DNA from: a bacterium BMS3Abin02
GTDB taxonomy: Bacteria > Actinomycetota > Acidimicrobiia > Spongiisociales > UBA4744
Reading direction: 5' to 3'
DNA length: 64,000 bases
Assembly: GCA_002897675.1 (NCBI GenBank)
Contig: BDSU01000022.1
Coordinates: 1-64,000 of the forward strand
The translations under genes and the position numbers were made by a program. The notes under the pieces were generated by a model. That model saw only the letters and a list, made by a program, of their open reading frames with translations. It searched no databases and had not been told where the DNA came from. Below, piece by piece: positions 41,046-49,784 of this stretch (within the stretch, counting starts at the first letter, position 1; each line of letters begins with the position of its first letter).

Positions 41046-42980
41046 ATGAAACGCGAAATCGTCTTCGCGGCAGTGCTCATGACGGCTCTGACACTGGCGG
41101 CGTGCACAAACGGGTCGACCTCCACGACTGTGGAGGCTCCGGTGACCACGTCGACAGCGGCACCGACGCCATCCACTACCACTACCGCTACCACTACTAC
41201 TGCGGTGGCAGCGGTCACACTTCGAACCGACTGTGAGACCTGTCATGCGGATGTTCACGGTACGTGGACCACAGGGTCGCACGCAGATACCCAGGAAGAC
41301 GTCGCGAGTGAACTCGGCGAGGAGCGTGCCGGTCAGACTCCCGACGATGTCATCCACGGTGATGATCCCGAGAACTGCATCGCATGTCACGCCCCGACCA
41401 CCGGGGCGACCATGAGTGCCGTTGAAGCCCTCGACATGTTCTTCACGACGACCGATGGTGTGTTCACGAGCGACACGGCCACCAAAGATACGCCGGACTG
41501 GCCGGCCGTCACCTGCACTGCCTGTCACGAAGTGGCCGGCGATCACCCTGCAGCGTCCATGCCCACCGTCGCGGCATTCGATGCCACGTCCGGGTCGTAC
41601 ACGGCGGTTGTTGGGACGAGCGCGCTATGCGGACAGTGCCATGGGACGCTCAGGTTTCCCGACACCGACCACGTGACCTACGACGACTGGAAGGCCGGTG
41701 TGCATGCGGATACGCAGAGCGATGTGGCCGGTGAGTTGGCCGAGGAGCGTGCCGGGGAGACGCCGGCCGATGTCATCAGCGGTGATGATCCGGAGAACTG
41801 CATCGCCTGTCATGGACCGTCGGCGGTTCTCGCCAACGGCGGCATGAGTGAACAGGATGCGTTGGCCTATTTCTTCACGACGGACAACGGCCAATTCGGC
41901 GCAGCCACAACGAGTGCGCATCCCGATGAGTGGCCGAGTGTCGGATGCGTGTCTTGCCACAACCCGCACAACCCGCAGCAACCGGCGCTGTTGGATTCAT
42001 CGACAGGGAAGTACGTCGCGATGTCGAGCAGCTCGCGGCTCTGTGGCCAGTGTCACGGGAGTCTCCGCTTCGACACAGATCATCTGACCTTCGACGCCTG
42101 GTCCTCGAGTGCGCATGCGGCGACACAAGCAGACGTCGCCGCCGAGTTGGCCGAGGAGCGTGCCGGGGAGACGCCGGCCGATGTGATCGGTGGCGATGAT
42201 CCGGAAAACTGCATCGCCTGTCACGGTCCTACGGCGGTACTCGCCAACGGCGGCATGAGTGAGGCCGACGCACTCGCCTACTTCTTTACGACGGATGGCG
42301 GGAAGTTCGGCGCTGCGACGGTATCCGACCACACGTCCGAGTGGCCGAATGTCAGCTGTTCGACCTGCCATGATCCCCACAACCCGACCCAGCGTTCGCT
42401 GTTCGACTCGTCGACCGGCGAGTACCTAGTCATGAAGGACAGCTCGCAGCTGTGCGGACAATGTCATGGGAATCTGCGGTTCCCCGACACCGACCATCTC
42501 AGCTACAACATCCTGACCGGTACCGGCGGCATCAACGTGGCGGACGGCCGCACCATGCCGGGAACGACCTGCACCAGCTGCCACATGTACACGAGTGATG
42601 TCGATGGGAGTAACTCGTCGATGCAGCATGGGCACACTTGGGCGATCCTCACTCCCGAGGCAAATGGCGAGACCACCGCTTCGTGCAGCCAATGTCATGC
42701 AAACTTCTCGAGCAGCGACATCGAGGCGAAGATCACCGCATGGCAGGACTCATTCCAGTCGCTCGACGCAGTGGTGGCGGGAAGAGTGGCTGCTGCGAGT
42801 GGGGCCATGACAGGTGTCGACGATGCGGACCTTCAGGCCAAGCTGGACGAGGCACAGAAGAACCTGGCGCTCGCGGAGGGCGACGAGAGCGGCGGATTCC
42901 ACAATCACAACTATCTGATGGCTCTCCTGAAGGACGCACAGGCGAGAGCCGAAGAGGTGCTTTCCGCCCTCGGGAAGTAG
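41046..42980 (+). CDS. Dodecaheme cytochrome c lipoprotein with internal repeats
   Basis: ATG 41046 (AAGGAG 9-10 bases upstream) gives 644 residues. A lipobox L-A-A-C ends at C20, followed by a serine/threonine-rich linker. Twelve CxxCH haem motifs follow in the order CETCH, CIACH, CTACH, CGQCH, CIACH, CVSCH, CGQCH, CIACH, CSTCH, CGQCH, CTSCH, CSQCH. Three repeats of roughly 140 residues each start D-T-Q-x-D-V-A, then E-E-R-A-G-x-T-P-x-D-V-I-x-G-D-D-P-E-N-C-I-A-C-H and end C-G-Q-C-H-G. The C-terminal 110 residues are helical with two more haems. It is likely an outer-surface electron carrier. The family is not recognised beyond multiheme cytochrome. Confidence 0.93.
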   Translation: MKREIVFAAVLMTALTLAACTNGSTSTTVEAPVTTSTAAPTPSTTTTATTTTAVAAVTLRTDCETCHADVHGTWTTGSHADTQEDVASELGEERAGQTPDDVIHGDDPENCIACHAPTTGATMSAVEALDMFFTTTDGVFTSDTATKDTPDWPAVTCTACHEVAGDHPAASMPTVAAFDATSGSYTAVVGTSALCGQCHGTLRFPDTDHVTYDDWKAGVHADTQSDVAGELAEERAGETPADVISGDDPENCIACHGPSAVLANGGMSEQDALAYFFTTDNGQFGAATTSAHPDEWPSVGCVSCHNPHNPQQPALLDSSTGKYVAMSSSSRLCGQCHGSLRFDTDHLTFDAWSSSAHAATQADVAAELAEERAGETPADVIGGDDPENCIACHGPTAVLANGGMSEADALAYFFTTDGGKFGAATVSDHTSEWPNVSCSTCHDPHNPTQRSLFDSSTGEYLVMKDSSQLCGQCHGNLRFPDTDHLSYNILTGTGGINVADGRTMPGTTCTSCHMYTSDVDGSNSSMQHGHTWAILTPEANGETTASCSQCHANFSSSDIEAKITAWQDSFQSLDAVVAGRVAAASGAMTGVDDADLQAKLDEAQKNLALAEGDESGGFHNHNYLMALLKDAQARAEEVLSALGK

Positions 42981-43000
42981 CTGTTTGCCGAGTCAGTGAT

Positions 43001-43025
43001 CGAGGGGCCCTGATCGGGCCCCTCG
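43001..43025. terminator. Terminator-like hairpin after the dodecaheme cytochrome
   Basis: CGAGGGGCCC (43001-43010) and GGGCCCCTCG (43016-43025) form a perfect 10-bp stem with a TGATC loop. There is no T-run. It lies between the plus-strand cytochrome gene and the convergent cyclic-nucleotide-binding gene, so it may serve both. Confidence 0.75.
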
Positions 43026-43048
43026 ACGTGATGGCGGCTCGAGAGGGG

Positions 43049-43531
43049 TCAGCCCTGGGAGATCAGCCCTGGGCGAATCCGGCTGCGGATTTGTTCGCGT
43101 GCCGCAGCGAGACGCTCGGCAAGCATGTGGGTGAATCTCGCCAGGAGGCTGAGCCCAACGGCCGGGTTCTCCTCGAAAGCCTCCCAGAGTTCTGCGACGG
43201 GCATGACGACGAATTCGGAGTCCTCCATGCAGACTGCACTGAACGGATGTACGGCGTCGTCCGCGGTGGCCAGCGCCGACGCGCCGATCACCTCTCCCGG
43301 CCGGCTGACCACATTCATGAGGATGTCCTCGCCCCCGTGGATGGGATGCTGGCGATTCGCAACCATGCCGGTGACGAGCACGAGCAAGGTGTCGGAAGGG
43401 GCGCCCTCCTCGAATACCCGCTCACCGGTCTTGGCAGTGAGCAGCTCGGTGTGAGGTGCGAGCACGGCGATCGCTTCGTCGTCGAGTGAGCGGAAGAACG
43501 GCAGGGTCTTGAGTTCGGCAGGATCGATCAT
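43049..43531 (-). CDS. Cyclic nucleotide-binding domain protein without DNA-binding domain
   Basis: The 160-residue protein is one CRP-like cNMP-binding beta barrel plus C-helices: L-P-F-F-R-S-L at the start, G-E-R-V-F-E-E-G-A-P-S-D, and V-V-S-R-P-G-E-V-I-G-A-S-A-L in the phosphate-binding cassette. The R-x-x-x-A-x-x of cAMP binders is not clear, so a different ligand or no ligand is possible. It ends after the C-helices, with no helix-turn-helix. ATG 43531 has GAGGAGGAG upstream and lies 12 bp after the fhs stop, so it belongs to the fhs operon and may sense or regulate that enzyme. This pairing is unusual. Confidence 0.82.
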   Translation of the reverse strand: MIDPAELKTLPFFRSLDDEAIAVLAPHTELLTAKTGERVFEEGAPSDTLLVLVTGMVANRQHPIHGGEDILMNVVSRPGEVIGASALATADDAVHPFSAVCMEDSEFVVMPVAELWEAFEENPAVGLSLLARFTHMLAERLAAAREQIRSRIRPGLISQG

Positions 43532-43543
43532 GGTTTCTCCTCC

Positions 43544-45271
43544 TCAGAAAAGGCCTTGCACTTTGCCGGTCTCTGTGTCGATGTCGACGTTCTCGAACGC
43601 CGGTCTGCTGGGTAGCCCCGGCATGGTCCGCATCGTTCCGCACAGCGGATACAAGAAGCCGGCACCCACGCTGGCCCTGATATCTCGCACCGGAAGACGG
43701 AAGTGCTTTGGCACGCCTTTCGCGGTGGGGTCGTGGCTGAGACTCAGATGAGTCTTTGCCATGCAGATGGGCAGGTTGTCGTAACCGAGTTTCGTATAGA
43801 GCTTGACCTTCTTCTCTGCTGCGTCCATGAAGTCGACACCATCGGCGCCATACACGCGTGTGGCGATCAGTTCGATCTTGTCTCGGATCGGCATGTCGAG
43901 CGGATACAAGAACTTGAAATCCTTGGGCTGTTCGGCTGCCTTGACGACGGCTGTGGCGAGATCTTGAGCGCCCTTGCCGCCCCGAGCCCAGTGGTCGGTC
44001 ATGATCGCGTCTTCTGCCCCTGCCTCGACGGCGATCCTTCCCAGGAGATCGACTTCCCGCTCCGTGTCGGTGTCGAAGTGGTTGACCGCCACGACCACCG
44101 GCACGCCGAAGCCTCGGGCGATCTTGATGTGCGCGACCAGGTTGGCGGCGCCGGCTTCCAGAGACGGAAGGTTCTCGGTCGTGAGCTCGGGGGGCAGAGG
44201 TTTCCCGGCGACGACTCTGCCGAGCCCGCCGTGCATCTTCAGAGCACGGATCGTTGCCACGAGCACGACCACGTCGGGAGTCAGTCCGCTGGCACGGGAC
44301 TTGATGTCCATGAACTTCTCCATCCCGATGTCGGAGCCGAATCCGGATTCGGTCACGACATAGTCGGCCAGCCGCAACGCGATTTGATCGGCCACGATGC
44401 TGGAGTTGCCGTGCGCGATGTTGGCGAATGGGCCTGTGTGCACCAGGACCGGCGTGTGCTCGAGGGTCTGCATCAGCGTGGGCATCAGGGCATCCTTCAG
44501 CAGCACCGCCATCGCGCCTGCAACCTTGAGGTCTTCGGCGGTGATCGGGACACCGCCGAATGTGGTGCCGATCACGATGCGGCCGAGTCGCCCGCGCAAG
44601 TCTGCGAGACCGGTCGAGAGCGCAAGGATCGCCATGACTTCCGACGCAACCGCGATGTCGTACATCGACTCGCGGGGAGAGCCGTTGGGCTTGCCCCCGA
44701 GGCCGATGACGACTTTGCGTAGCGCCCGGTCGTTGAGGTCCACGACGCGTCCCCAGGTGACGGAGAACGGGCTGAGGTCGAGCTGGTTTCCGTGGGTGAG
44801 GTGGTTGTCGATCGCCGCCGCCAGCAGGTTGTGGGCGATCGAGACGGCGTGAATGTCTCCGGTCAGATGCAGGTTGAAGTCCTCCATGGGGATCACCTGG
44901 CTGTAGCCCCCACCGGCGGCACCACCCTTGATGCCGAACGTCGGGCCCATGCTCGGTTGGCGCAGCGTCGTGAACACCGAATGTCCGAGACGGCCGAGTC
45001 CCTGGCTCAGCCCGACGGCGGTGGTGGTCTTCCCTTCACCGAGCGGGGTCGGGGTGATGGCCGTGACGTCGATGTACTTGCCCATCGGCAGGCCGGAGAA
45101 CTTGTCACGAACGTCGAGGTGCACTTTCGCCTTGTACGTCCCGTACAGTTCGAGATCGTCCGGGTCGAGTCCGACGCCGGCAGCGATGTCGAGAATCGGA
45201 TCGAGAGGGGCCTCTTGAGCGATGTCCAGATCGGTCGGGACCGGCGTGCGGGGTTGGAGGTAGGAACTCAA
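43544..45271 (-). CDS. fhs: Formate-tetrahydrofolate ligase
   Basis: The TTG at 45271 has AGGAG about six bases upstream and gives 575 residues. The ATP motif is [11 protein letters not shown]. Other FTHFS markers include the N-terminal P-I-x-x-I-A followed by [39 protein letters not shown], and [10 protein letters not shown]. It makes 10-formyl-THF from formate, THF and ATP. With the Sec formate dehydrogenase it gives a route from CO2/formate into the C1 pool. It is the first gene of an operon with a cyclic-nucleotide-binding protein. A short remnant of a second copy is at 48667. Confidence 0.95.
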   Translation of the reverse strand: MSSYLQPRTPVPTDLDIAQEAPLDPILDIAAGVGLDPDDLELYGTYKAKVHLDVRDKFSGLPMGKYIDVTAITPTPLGEGKTTTAVGLSQGLGRLGHSVFTTLRQPSMGPTFGIKGGAAGGGYSQVIPMEDFNLHLTGDIHAVSIAHNLLAAAIDNHLTHGNQLDLSPFSVTWGRVVDLNDRALRKVVIGLGGKPNGSPRESMYDIAVASEVMAILALSTGLADLRGRLGRIVIGTTFGGVPITAEDLKVAGAMAVLLKDALMPTLMQTLEHTPVLVHTGPFANIAHGNSSIVADQIALRLADYVVTESGFGSDIGMEKFMDIKSRASGLTPDVVVLVATIRALKMHGGLGRVVAGKPLPPELTTENLPSLEAGAANLVAHIKIARGFGVPVVVAVNHFDTDTEREVDLLGRIAVEAGAEDAIMTDHWARGGKGAQDLATAVVKAAEQPKDFKFLYPLDMPIRDKIELIATRVYGADGVDFMDAAEKKVKLYTKLGYDNLPICMAKTHLSLSHDPTAKGVPKHFRLPVRDIRASVGAGFLYPLCGTMRTMPGLPSRPAFENVDIDTETGKVQGLF

Positions 45272-45466
45272 CGAATACTCCTCTCGAGGTCTGGTGGGGA
45301 GTCTATCGAAGCAGTGGAGCATCGGATCCGTTGGCCCGTGTCTGCCCGATTTCCTTCCTCAGGCGGCCTCCCTCAGGGTCGACCGGGACCCCATCCAGCG
45401 GCCACCACGAGCCGCGACGCTCGCCCTGCACGAAGCACCACGTACCCGGTAGGGCCCGCCGGCGTC

Positions 45467-47086
45467 CTAATAGCCCTCTTGTGGAGTGTGGCAGTCGGTG
45501 CAACGGATCTCCCGCCACTGCGTGCCGATATCTACCGGATGGCGGAACTCGAGACCGAGAAGATCGTGGTCCAGCTTCGACACGTCGGTGGACGGACCCT
45601 GGGCCACGATCGTGTGGCACGTGTCACACGCCCCGTTGATCTTCTCACCGGTGTCGGAGACCTTGTTGGAGCCATGACATCGGAAGCAGCCCTCGTTGAC
45701 GAAGTGGCTGAGATTGTTGAGGTGCGACCGGTAGTCGGTCTTCATGACGGGGAAGAAATTGCTCTCGTAGACACGAACGAGTGACACCGAGGCCGTTTCG
45801 ATCTGGCGCCGGATCTCGCCGACCCGCTGCGGATAGGCCTGCTCGTAGTAGGCGAGCAACGCGGTGGGGATCTTCTCGGCAGCTTCCTGCTGCGAAGTGT
45901 ACGACCTGTTGAGAAGATCCAGGCCGACTCGTCGTATGTAGGGCAGATCTCGGGAGATGGTCCCGCGAGCGATCTCCTGGTTGATCGCCACCGCCGGCGG
46001 CAAGAACAGGTGGCTGGGCCGGTTGTGGCAGTCCATGCAGTCGAACACCCTCAGCGCTGTCTTGGGGTCGTCGGGGTCGGGGTAGCTCGGCGCAGTCGGG
46101 TCCTTGTAGACCGTCACGGTGCCGTCGTCCCGGGTCACCCGCACCCATGGGATCACCTGCCGTTTCTCGTCGGTCGCCAGGTACTCGATCTTCTTGCCGA
46201 TGAGCATGTGCCAGTGGATCCCTTCCTGGGAGCCGGTATGCGTGTTGCTGCCACCGATGTTCACGAGCAGACTGATCGTCCAAGGCGAGTTCTGCTCGTC
46301 GGTCTGGAAGTAGCGACGCGTGACCAGTTTCCGTCCGTAGAACTGATTGGGCCAATGGCACGTTTCGCAGGTCTGCTGAGCAGGGCGCAGGTTCTTGACC
46401 GGAGTTGGAATCGGCCGTGGGTAGGAATTCGTCAGGGTGGCCACGACCTGACGGATCCCATCGACCTTCGACCGCACCCAGAATGATGTCCCTGAACCGA
46501 TGTGGCATTCGACGCATGGGACTCTCGCATGTGGCGAGTGCTCGTAGGTGACGGCTTCGGGTTCCATCACCTTGTGACATGTCTGCCCGCAGAACGCGAC
46601 CGAGTCTGTCGCCTCATAGCCTTTGAAGCCGCTCCAGCCGACTACGAGCAGCACCACGGCCCCGACCCCGAGGAAGACCCAGAGACTGCGCATGTACCTG
46701 GGGTTCGAAGGCTCGACACGAAGTGTGAACTGCACCTTCTCGCCGCGACGTCTCGCGTTCATCACCTGTCGGCGTACCGCGAGCAGGAAGATGAGGGCGC
46801 CCACGAGGACCACGAACGGCATCGCGACGTAGGTCACGAGGGAGCGGTACGAGTTCTGCCTACCGGAGGTCATGTCGATGGCCACGAGTACCAGGAACAT
46901 CAAGCCGCCTGCGACCATGATGGCGCCGCCCACACCGGCCAGTGGATGCCGGTACAGGCTTCGCACCTCGGTGATCGGCTCGTCTTCGCTCAGGGATGGA
47001 GGGTCGACCGGGACAGGGGATGGACCGGCAGACGATTGTCCGGGTGTGTTGGCGGGAGGCTCGTCGGGCGGTCTGACTTCAGACAC
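45467..47086 (-). CDS. Membrane multiheme cytochrome c, NapC/NirT-like, seven haem sites
   Basis: The 539-residue protein starts GTG 47086 (GGAGG upstream). A proline-rich 45-residue cytosolic leader is followed by three hydrophobic helices near residues 50-75, 85-105 and 135-155. Then come haem sites: F-C-G-Q-T-C-H (a CX3CH motif), CVECH, CETCH, CMDCH, CFRCH, CDTCH and CTDCH, together with extra histidines. The N-S-Y-P-R-P-I-P-T-P-V-K-N-L-R-P-A segment between haems 2 and 3 is typical of a group of NapC/NirT-like quinol-oxidising cytochromes in metal-reducing bacteria. It likely takes electrons from menaquinol and passes them outward. It is divergent from the heptaheme gene. Confidence 0.88.
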   Translation of the reverse strand: MSEVRPPDEPPANTPGQSSAGPSPVPVDPPSLSEDEPITEVRSLYRHPLAGVGGAIMVAGGLMFLVLVAIDMTSGRQNSYRSLVTYVAMPFVVLVGALIFLLAVRRQVMNARRRGEKVQFTLRVEPSNPRYMRSLWVFLGVGAVVLLVVGWSGFKGYEATDSVAFCGQTCHKVMEPEAVTYEHSPHARVPCVECHIGSGTSFWVRSKVDGIRQVVATLTNSYPRPIPTPVKNLRPAQQTCETCHWPNQFYGRKLVTRRYFQTDEQNSPWTISLLVNIGGSNTHTGSQEGIHWHMLIGKKIEYLATDEKRQVIPWVRVTRDDGTVTVYKDPTAPSYPDPDDPKTALRVFDCMDCHNRPSHLFLPPAVAINQEIARGTISRDLPYIRRVGLDLLNRSYTSQQEAAEKIPTALLAYYEQAYPQRVGEIRRQIETASVSLVRVYESNFFPVMKTDYRSHLNNLSHFVNEGCFRCHGSNKVSDTGEKINGACDTCHTIVAQGPSTDVSKLDHDLLGLEFRHPVDIGTQWREIRCTDCHTPQEGY

Positions 47087-47516
47087 TGAGTTCCTCCCTC
47101 CAGTTGCAGCGAGCGCCGGAACGCTGGGACAGACGTGGCCGTCGAACCTGAATCATGGAGCCGTTCGGTCCGAAAAGCAACCCGGCACGATCGTCGAGGC
47201 ACCGTACTGCCGGCGGTTACCGTTCCGGACGGAGAAGGCGAGGTGTACGGCGTATGGATCTCGACAGGCCGGTGCCTTCGTCCCGTGCGCGCCGTCCTTG
47301 GTCTTGGTTGCCTCATCGAGGCGGCAGACGGTGCACGATCTGGACTCCTGGATCGCATGCTCCCGAAGGCTGTGGACGGTCGGGTCTGTCGTGTGGGAAG
47401 AGTGGCCCGGTAGGGAGGGACTAGTCCCGGGTCCCGTGAGTAAGGGGCTTTTGGCCCTGTCAGGCGCCGCCGTTGCCCAGATAGGTTATGTCCCATAGAG
47501 AGAGTGGAGGCGGAGC
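47087..47516. other. Divergent control region between two cytochrome genes (430 bp)
   Basis: This region must hold both promoters. It contains the perfect palindrome GGGACTAGTCCC near 47416-47427, directly followed by GGGTCCC, and an imperfect hairpin GGGGC-TTTT-GGCCC shortly after. TAGGTTATG near 47480 could be a -10 element for the plus-strand gene. I checked for c-di-GMP (GEMM) riboswitch features, common upstream of cytochromes in other bacteria, and found only a weak partial resemblance. No convincing ORF. Confidence 0.4.
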
Positions 47517-48662
47517 GTGGCCGCTGATCGTCCCAATGTTCGCCATCCGAAGCAACGACGGACCGTGATTCGAGCGCGTGCGATCATTGTGGCGGGCGGG
47601 TTCGCGTTGCTTGTTCTGGTGCTCTTCGCGGCGACGGCGTGGGCTTTCGATGGCCCGACACCACCACGGCAGGGTGACCCCTTCGGCTCGAATGTGGCGC
47701 CTCACGGTGGCTACTCGGCCGGCAGCAACATGTGTCTCCAATGTCACGACGTGCACGACGCGAGCGGGGACTATGCGTTGATGTGGAAGAACAGCGTCAC
47801 CTTCATGTGCGCGACGTGTCACGGTTTGCATGGGCTCCGTGGAACGCTCGGGCTCCCGAGCGATTGCAGCGGGTGCCATGACATGCACGGAAGCTTCTTT
47901 CCTGCACCCCGAGACCCGGTCGGACCGGGAACCCTCGGCACGGTTTCGAGACGGAGTGCCTACAACACCTCCACACCGGCGTCGGCACATGGCATCGGGG
48001 CCCTTGCGCCTCCCGGTGAGACCGCCATCGTGATGACCCGGTCCGACTGGCAGTACTCGTGGGGGGCGAGCGGTCCGCCGGCTGCGGATGCGACGAACCC
48101 GTCGGGTCCAGGCACGGCGTCCGATGCCGGGGGCGGGCTCTACTGTGGGAGCTGTCACACGCCGCACGGCGACTTCGGGCAGGTCGTGAACAAGTGGACG
48201 TCGGCCGACGAGGGAAGGTCGATATGGTGGACCAACCCGGCCACGGGGGATCAGGAACAGAGGTTGTTGCACTATGACATCGGATCGGCCGCGTGGCAGG
48301 TGTGCGACGCCGACATCACCAATTGCGAGTTCGCACAAGTGCGAGATGCCGAGAACCAATTGGTGTACCTGTACGGATACAAGCTGTTGTCGGCGTATCC
48401 GAACCACGCGTACTCGACGCCCCAGAGCTACGGCACCGAGCAGGACGACGACGATGGGGCTCGATGGTGCGGCACCTGTCACACCTCCCGGGTCGACGGC
48501 GCCGGCTACCACAACCATCCGACGGGATGTAGTGCCTGTCACGGCAACCCGGCCGATGGAGCATCGACCGACTTCCCGCACACGTCAAGCGCAGATTCGC
48601 TCCTCATTGCCTACCCGGACGCGCTCTGCGTCACCTGTCATGCGTCGGGCAGCCTGCCATAG
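47517..48662 (+). CDS. Exported heptaheme cytochrome c
   Basis: The GTG at 47517 (GGAGG eight bases upstream) gives 381 residues. A basic N-terminus leads to a signal sequence with hydrophobic core near residues 22-42 (A-T-A-W-A-F likely cleavage region). The mature part has seven CxxCH motifs: CLQCH, CATCH, CSGCH, CGSCH, CGTCH, CSACH and CVTCH, with H-D-V-H, H-D-M-H and H-T-P-H distal histidines typical of doubled CXXCH repeats. These resemble NrfB/OmcX-like repeat cytochromes. It is probably exported and electron-carrying. Genes on the plus strand follow to 53 kb with the same orientation. Confidence 0.9.
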   Translation: MAADRPNVRHPKQRRTVIRARAIIVAGGFALLVLVLFAATAWAFDGPTPPRQGDPFGSNVAPHGGYSAGSNMCLQCHDVHDASGDYALMWKNSVTFMCATCHGLHGLRGTLGLPSDCSGCHDMHGSFFPAPRDPVGPGTLGTVSRRSAYNTSTPASAHGIGALAPPGETAIVMTRSDWQYSWGASGPPAADATNPSGPGTASDAGGGLYCGSCHTPHGDFGQVVNKWTSADEGRSIWWTNPATGDQEQRLLHYDIGSAAWQVCDADITNCEFAQVRDAENQLVYLYGYKLLSAYPNHAYSTPQSYGTEQDDDDGARWCGTCHTSRVDGAGYHNHPTGCSACHGNPADGASTDFPHTSSADSLLIAYPDALCVTCHASGSLP

Positions 48663-48666
48663 AAGT

Positions 48667-48828
48667 GTGCAACGCAACGAGGCACTTGCCCTCCATGTGG
48701 GACTCGAACCGGACGATCTCGACCTGTACGGCACATGCAAGGCGACAGTGTGCCTCGATGCCGATCAGGCACACCTCCTCGAGAGCGGTGAGTGGCGAGG
48801 CCCGGAGGCGCGTGGGGTTGGTGGTTGA
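48667..48828 (+). pseudogene. Remnant of a second formate-tetrahydrofolate ligase N-terminus
   Basis: An open stretch of 53 codons from GTG 48667 contains H-V-G-L-E-P-D-D-L-D-L-Y-G-T-C-K-A-T-V-C-L-D. This aligns with the start of the intact fhs product in this window ([23 protein letters not shown]). After this about 25-residue match the sequence diverges and stops, with no downstream ligase domain. It sits 4 bp after the heptaheme cytochrome stop. It is likely a fragment left by duplication or recombination; expression as a short peptide cannot be excluded. Confidence 0.6.
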
Positions 48829-48921
48829 TCTCCGGGACTGCGGGCGACCATCGCGCAGGCCGCCATCCCAACACCGCATCCAACCCGTTCGAGAAGGGAC
48901 CACTGCGTCCGGAGGTCGACG

Positions 48922-49581
48922 ATGACAAAGCGTCTGCTGGTGGTCGCGGCCTTGCTGATCGTTGTGATAGCGGGTCTGGCGACTGCCATCTGGTATCGAA
49001 CCGGGACTCACGACCCCGTCATCGCCAAGGTCGACAACATACTCATCCACGAATCCCAGGCCGATGCCAGGATTGCGGGGATCGCCGCGGTGCACAAGGA
49101 CATCACTTCGGCTCTGGGACCCGAATGGCGCTCGCTCGTATTTCAGTCACTCGTCGATGACGTCCTCATGGGGCAAGAAGCACGGCGAGCCGGCATCGAC
49201 GTGACCAAGAAGGACGTGGACGCGTCACTCGACTCCCTGCGCGGCAGATTCCCTTCCGAAGACGACTGGAGACGCTTCCTGGAGGACCAGGGCATCGATC
49301 AGGCCGAACTCGAGCGGAGAATCCTGCTTCAGCTGGTCGGTTCCAGGGTCTACGAGGAAGTCACGGCCGACGTAGTGCCCACCGAGGACGAGCTTCACGC
49401 CTACTTCGAGGCTCACCAGTCGGACTTCACCGTCGATGGCGAGGTGCAGTCTTTTCTCGAGGTTCGCAACTCGATCGAGGACACGCTCACGAAGCAGATG
49501 CAGGACGAGGCGTTCAGTGTGTGGCTGCAGCAGCGCCGCAGTGAGGCGAACGTCGTGGTGGTGAGCGATGAGTGGCGATAG
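48922..49581 (+). CDS. Membrane-anchored SurA-N-like chaperone/foldase-related protein
   Basis: The 219-residue protein has one N-terminal membrane helix (residues 5-25) and no lipobox. The outside domain begins V-I-A-K-V-D-N-I-L-I-H-E-S-Q-A-D, then has a helical region with E-A-R-R-A-G-I-D-V-T-K-K-D-V-D, a pattern of the SurA N-terminal/trigger-factor-like chaperone domain of parvulin foldases. The parvulin rotamase domain is absent. It probably helps secreted proteins fold, and the neighbouring cytochrome genes are the obvious clients. It overlaps a small ORF by 14 bp. Confidence 0.75.
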   Translation: MTKRLLVVAALLIVVIAGLATAIWYRTGTHDPVIAKVDNILIHESQADARIAGIAAVHKDITSALGPEWRSLVFQSLVDDVLMGQEARRAGIDVTKKDVDASLDSLRGRFPSEDDWRRFLEDQGIDQAELERRILLQLVGSRVYEEVTADVVPTEDELHAYFEAHQSDFTVDGEVQSFLEVRNSIEDTLTKQMQDEAFSVWLQQRRSEANVVVVSDEWR

Positions 49582-49774
49582 GAGCCCGAGCGTCGGACTC
49601 TCCAGGGGTCCCGTCATTGTCGCCCTCGAAGACATGCGACTCGTCCGAAGCGATGCAGAAGGAGTCGAACAGTTCCACGGAGCGGCGGTCGCCGATGCGC
49701 GGTTCCTCTTCGATGCCGGCTTCGGTCTCGCTCGGACGCCGCAAGGACTCGGTTCTTCGATCTCGGTCCCGTGA
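49568..49774 (+). CDS. Small protein of 68 residues, unrecognised
   Basis: ATG 49568 begins inside the stop of the SurA-like gene (14-bp overlap) and ends 10 bp before the NHL gene start, so it fits the operon exactly. Codon third positions are mostly G/C like true genes here. The sequence has V-I-V-A-L-E-D-M-R-L-V-R-S-D and G-A-A-V-A-D-A-R-F-L-F-D-A-G-F-G-L-A but no motif I recognise and no signal peptide. It could be a chance open frame. Confidence 0.4.
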   Translation: MSGDRSPSVGLSRGPVIVALEDMRLVRSDAEGVEQFHGAAVADARFLFDAGFGLARTPQGLGSSISVP

Positions 49775-49784
49775 AGGAGCGCGC

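Noticed and set aside
45272-45466. Tetrahydrofolate riboswitch upstream of fhs
   Set aside because: Looked for the conserved THF-binding pockets on the minus strand; the sequence does not show the motif.
47150-47260. Partial resemblance to a GEMM (c-di-GMP) riboswitch upstream of the heptaheme cytochrome
   Set aside because: A GGTTACCG segment and some stem-like pieces are present, but the required CGCAAAGC tract and paired P1/P2 geometry are missing.
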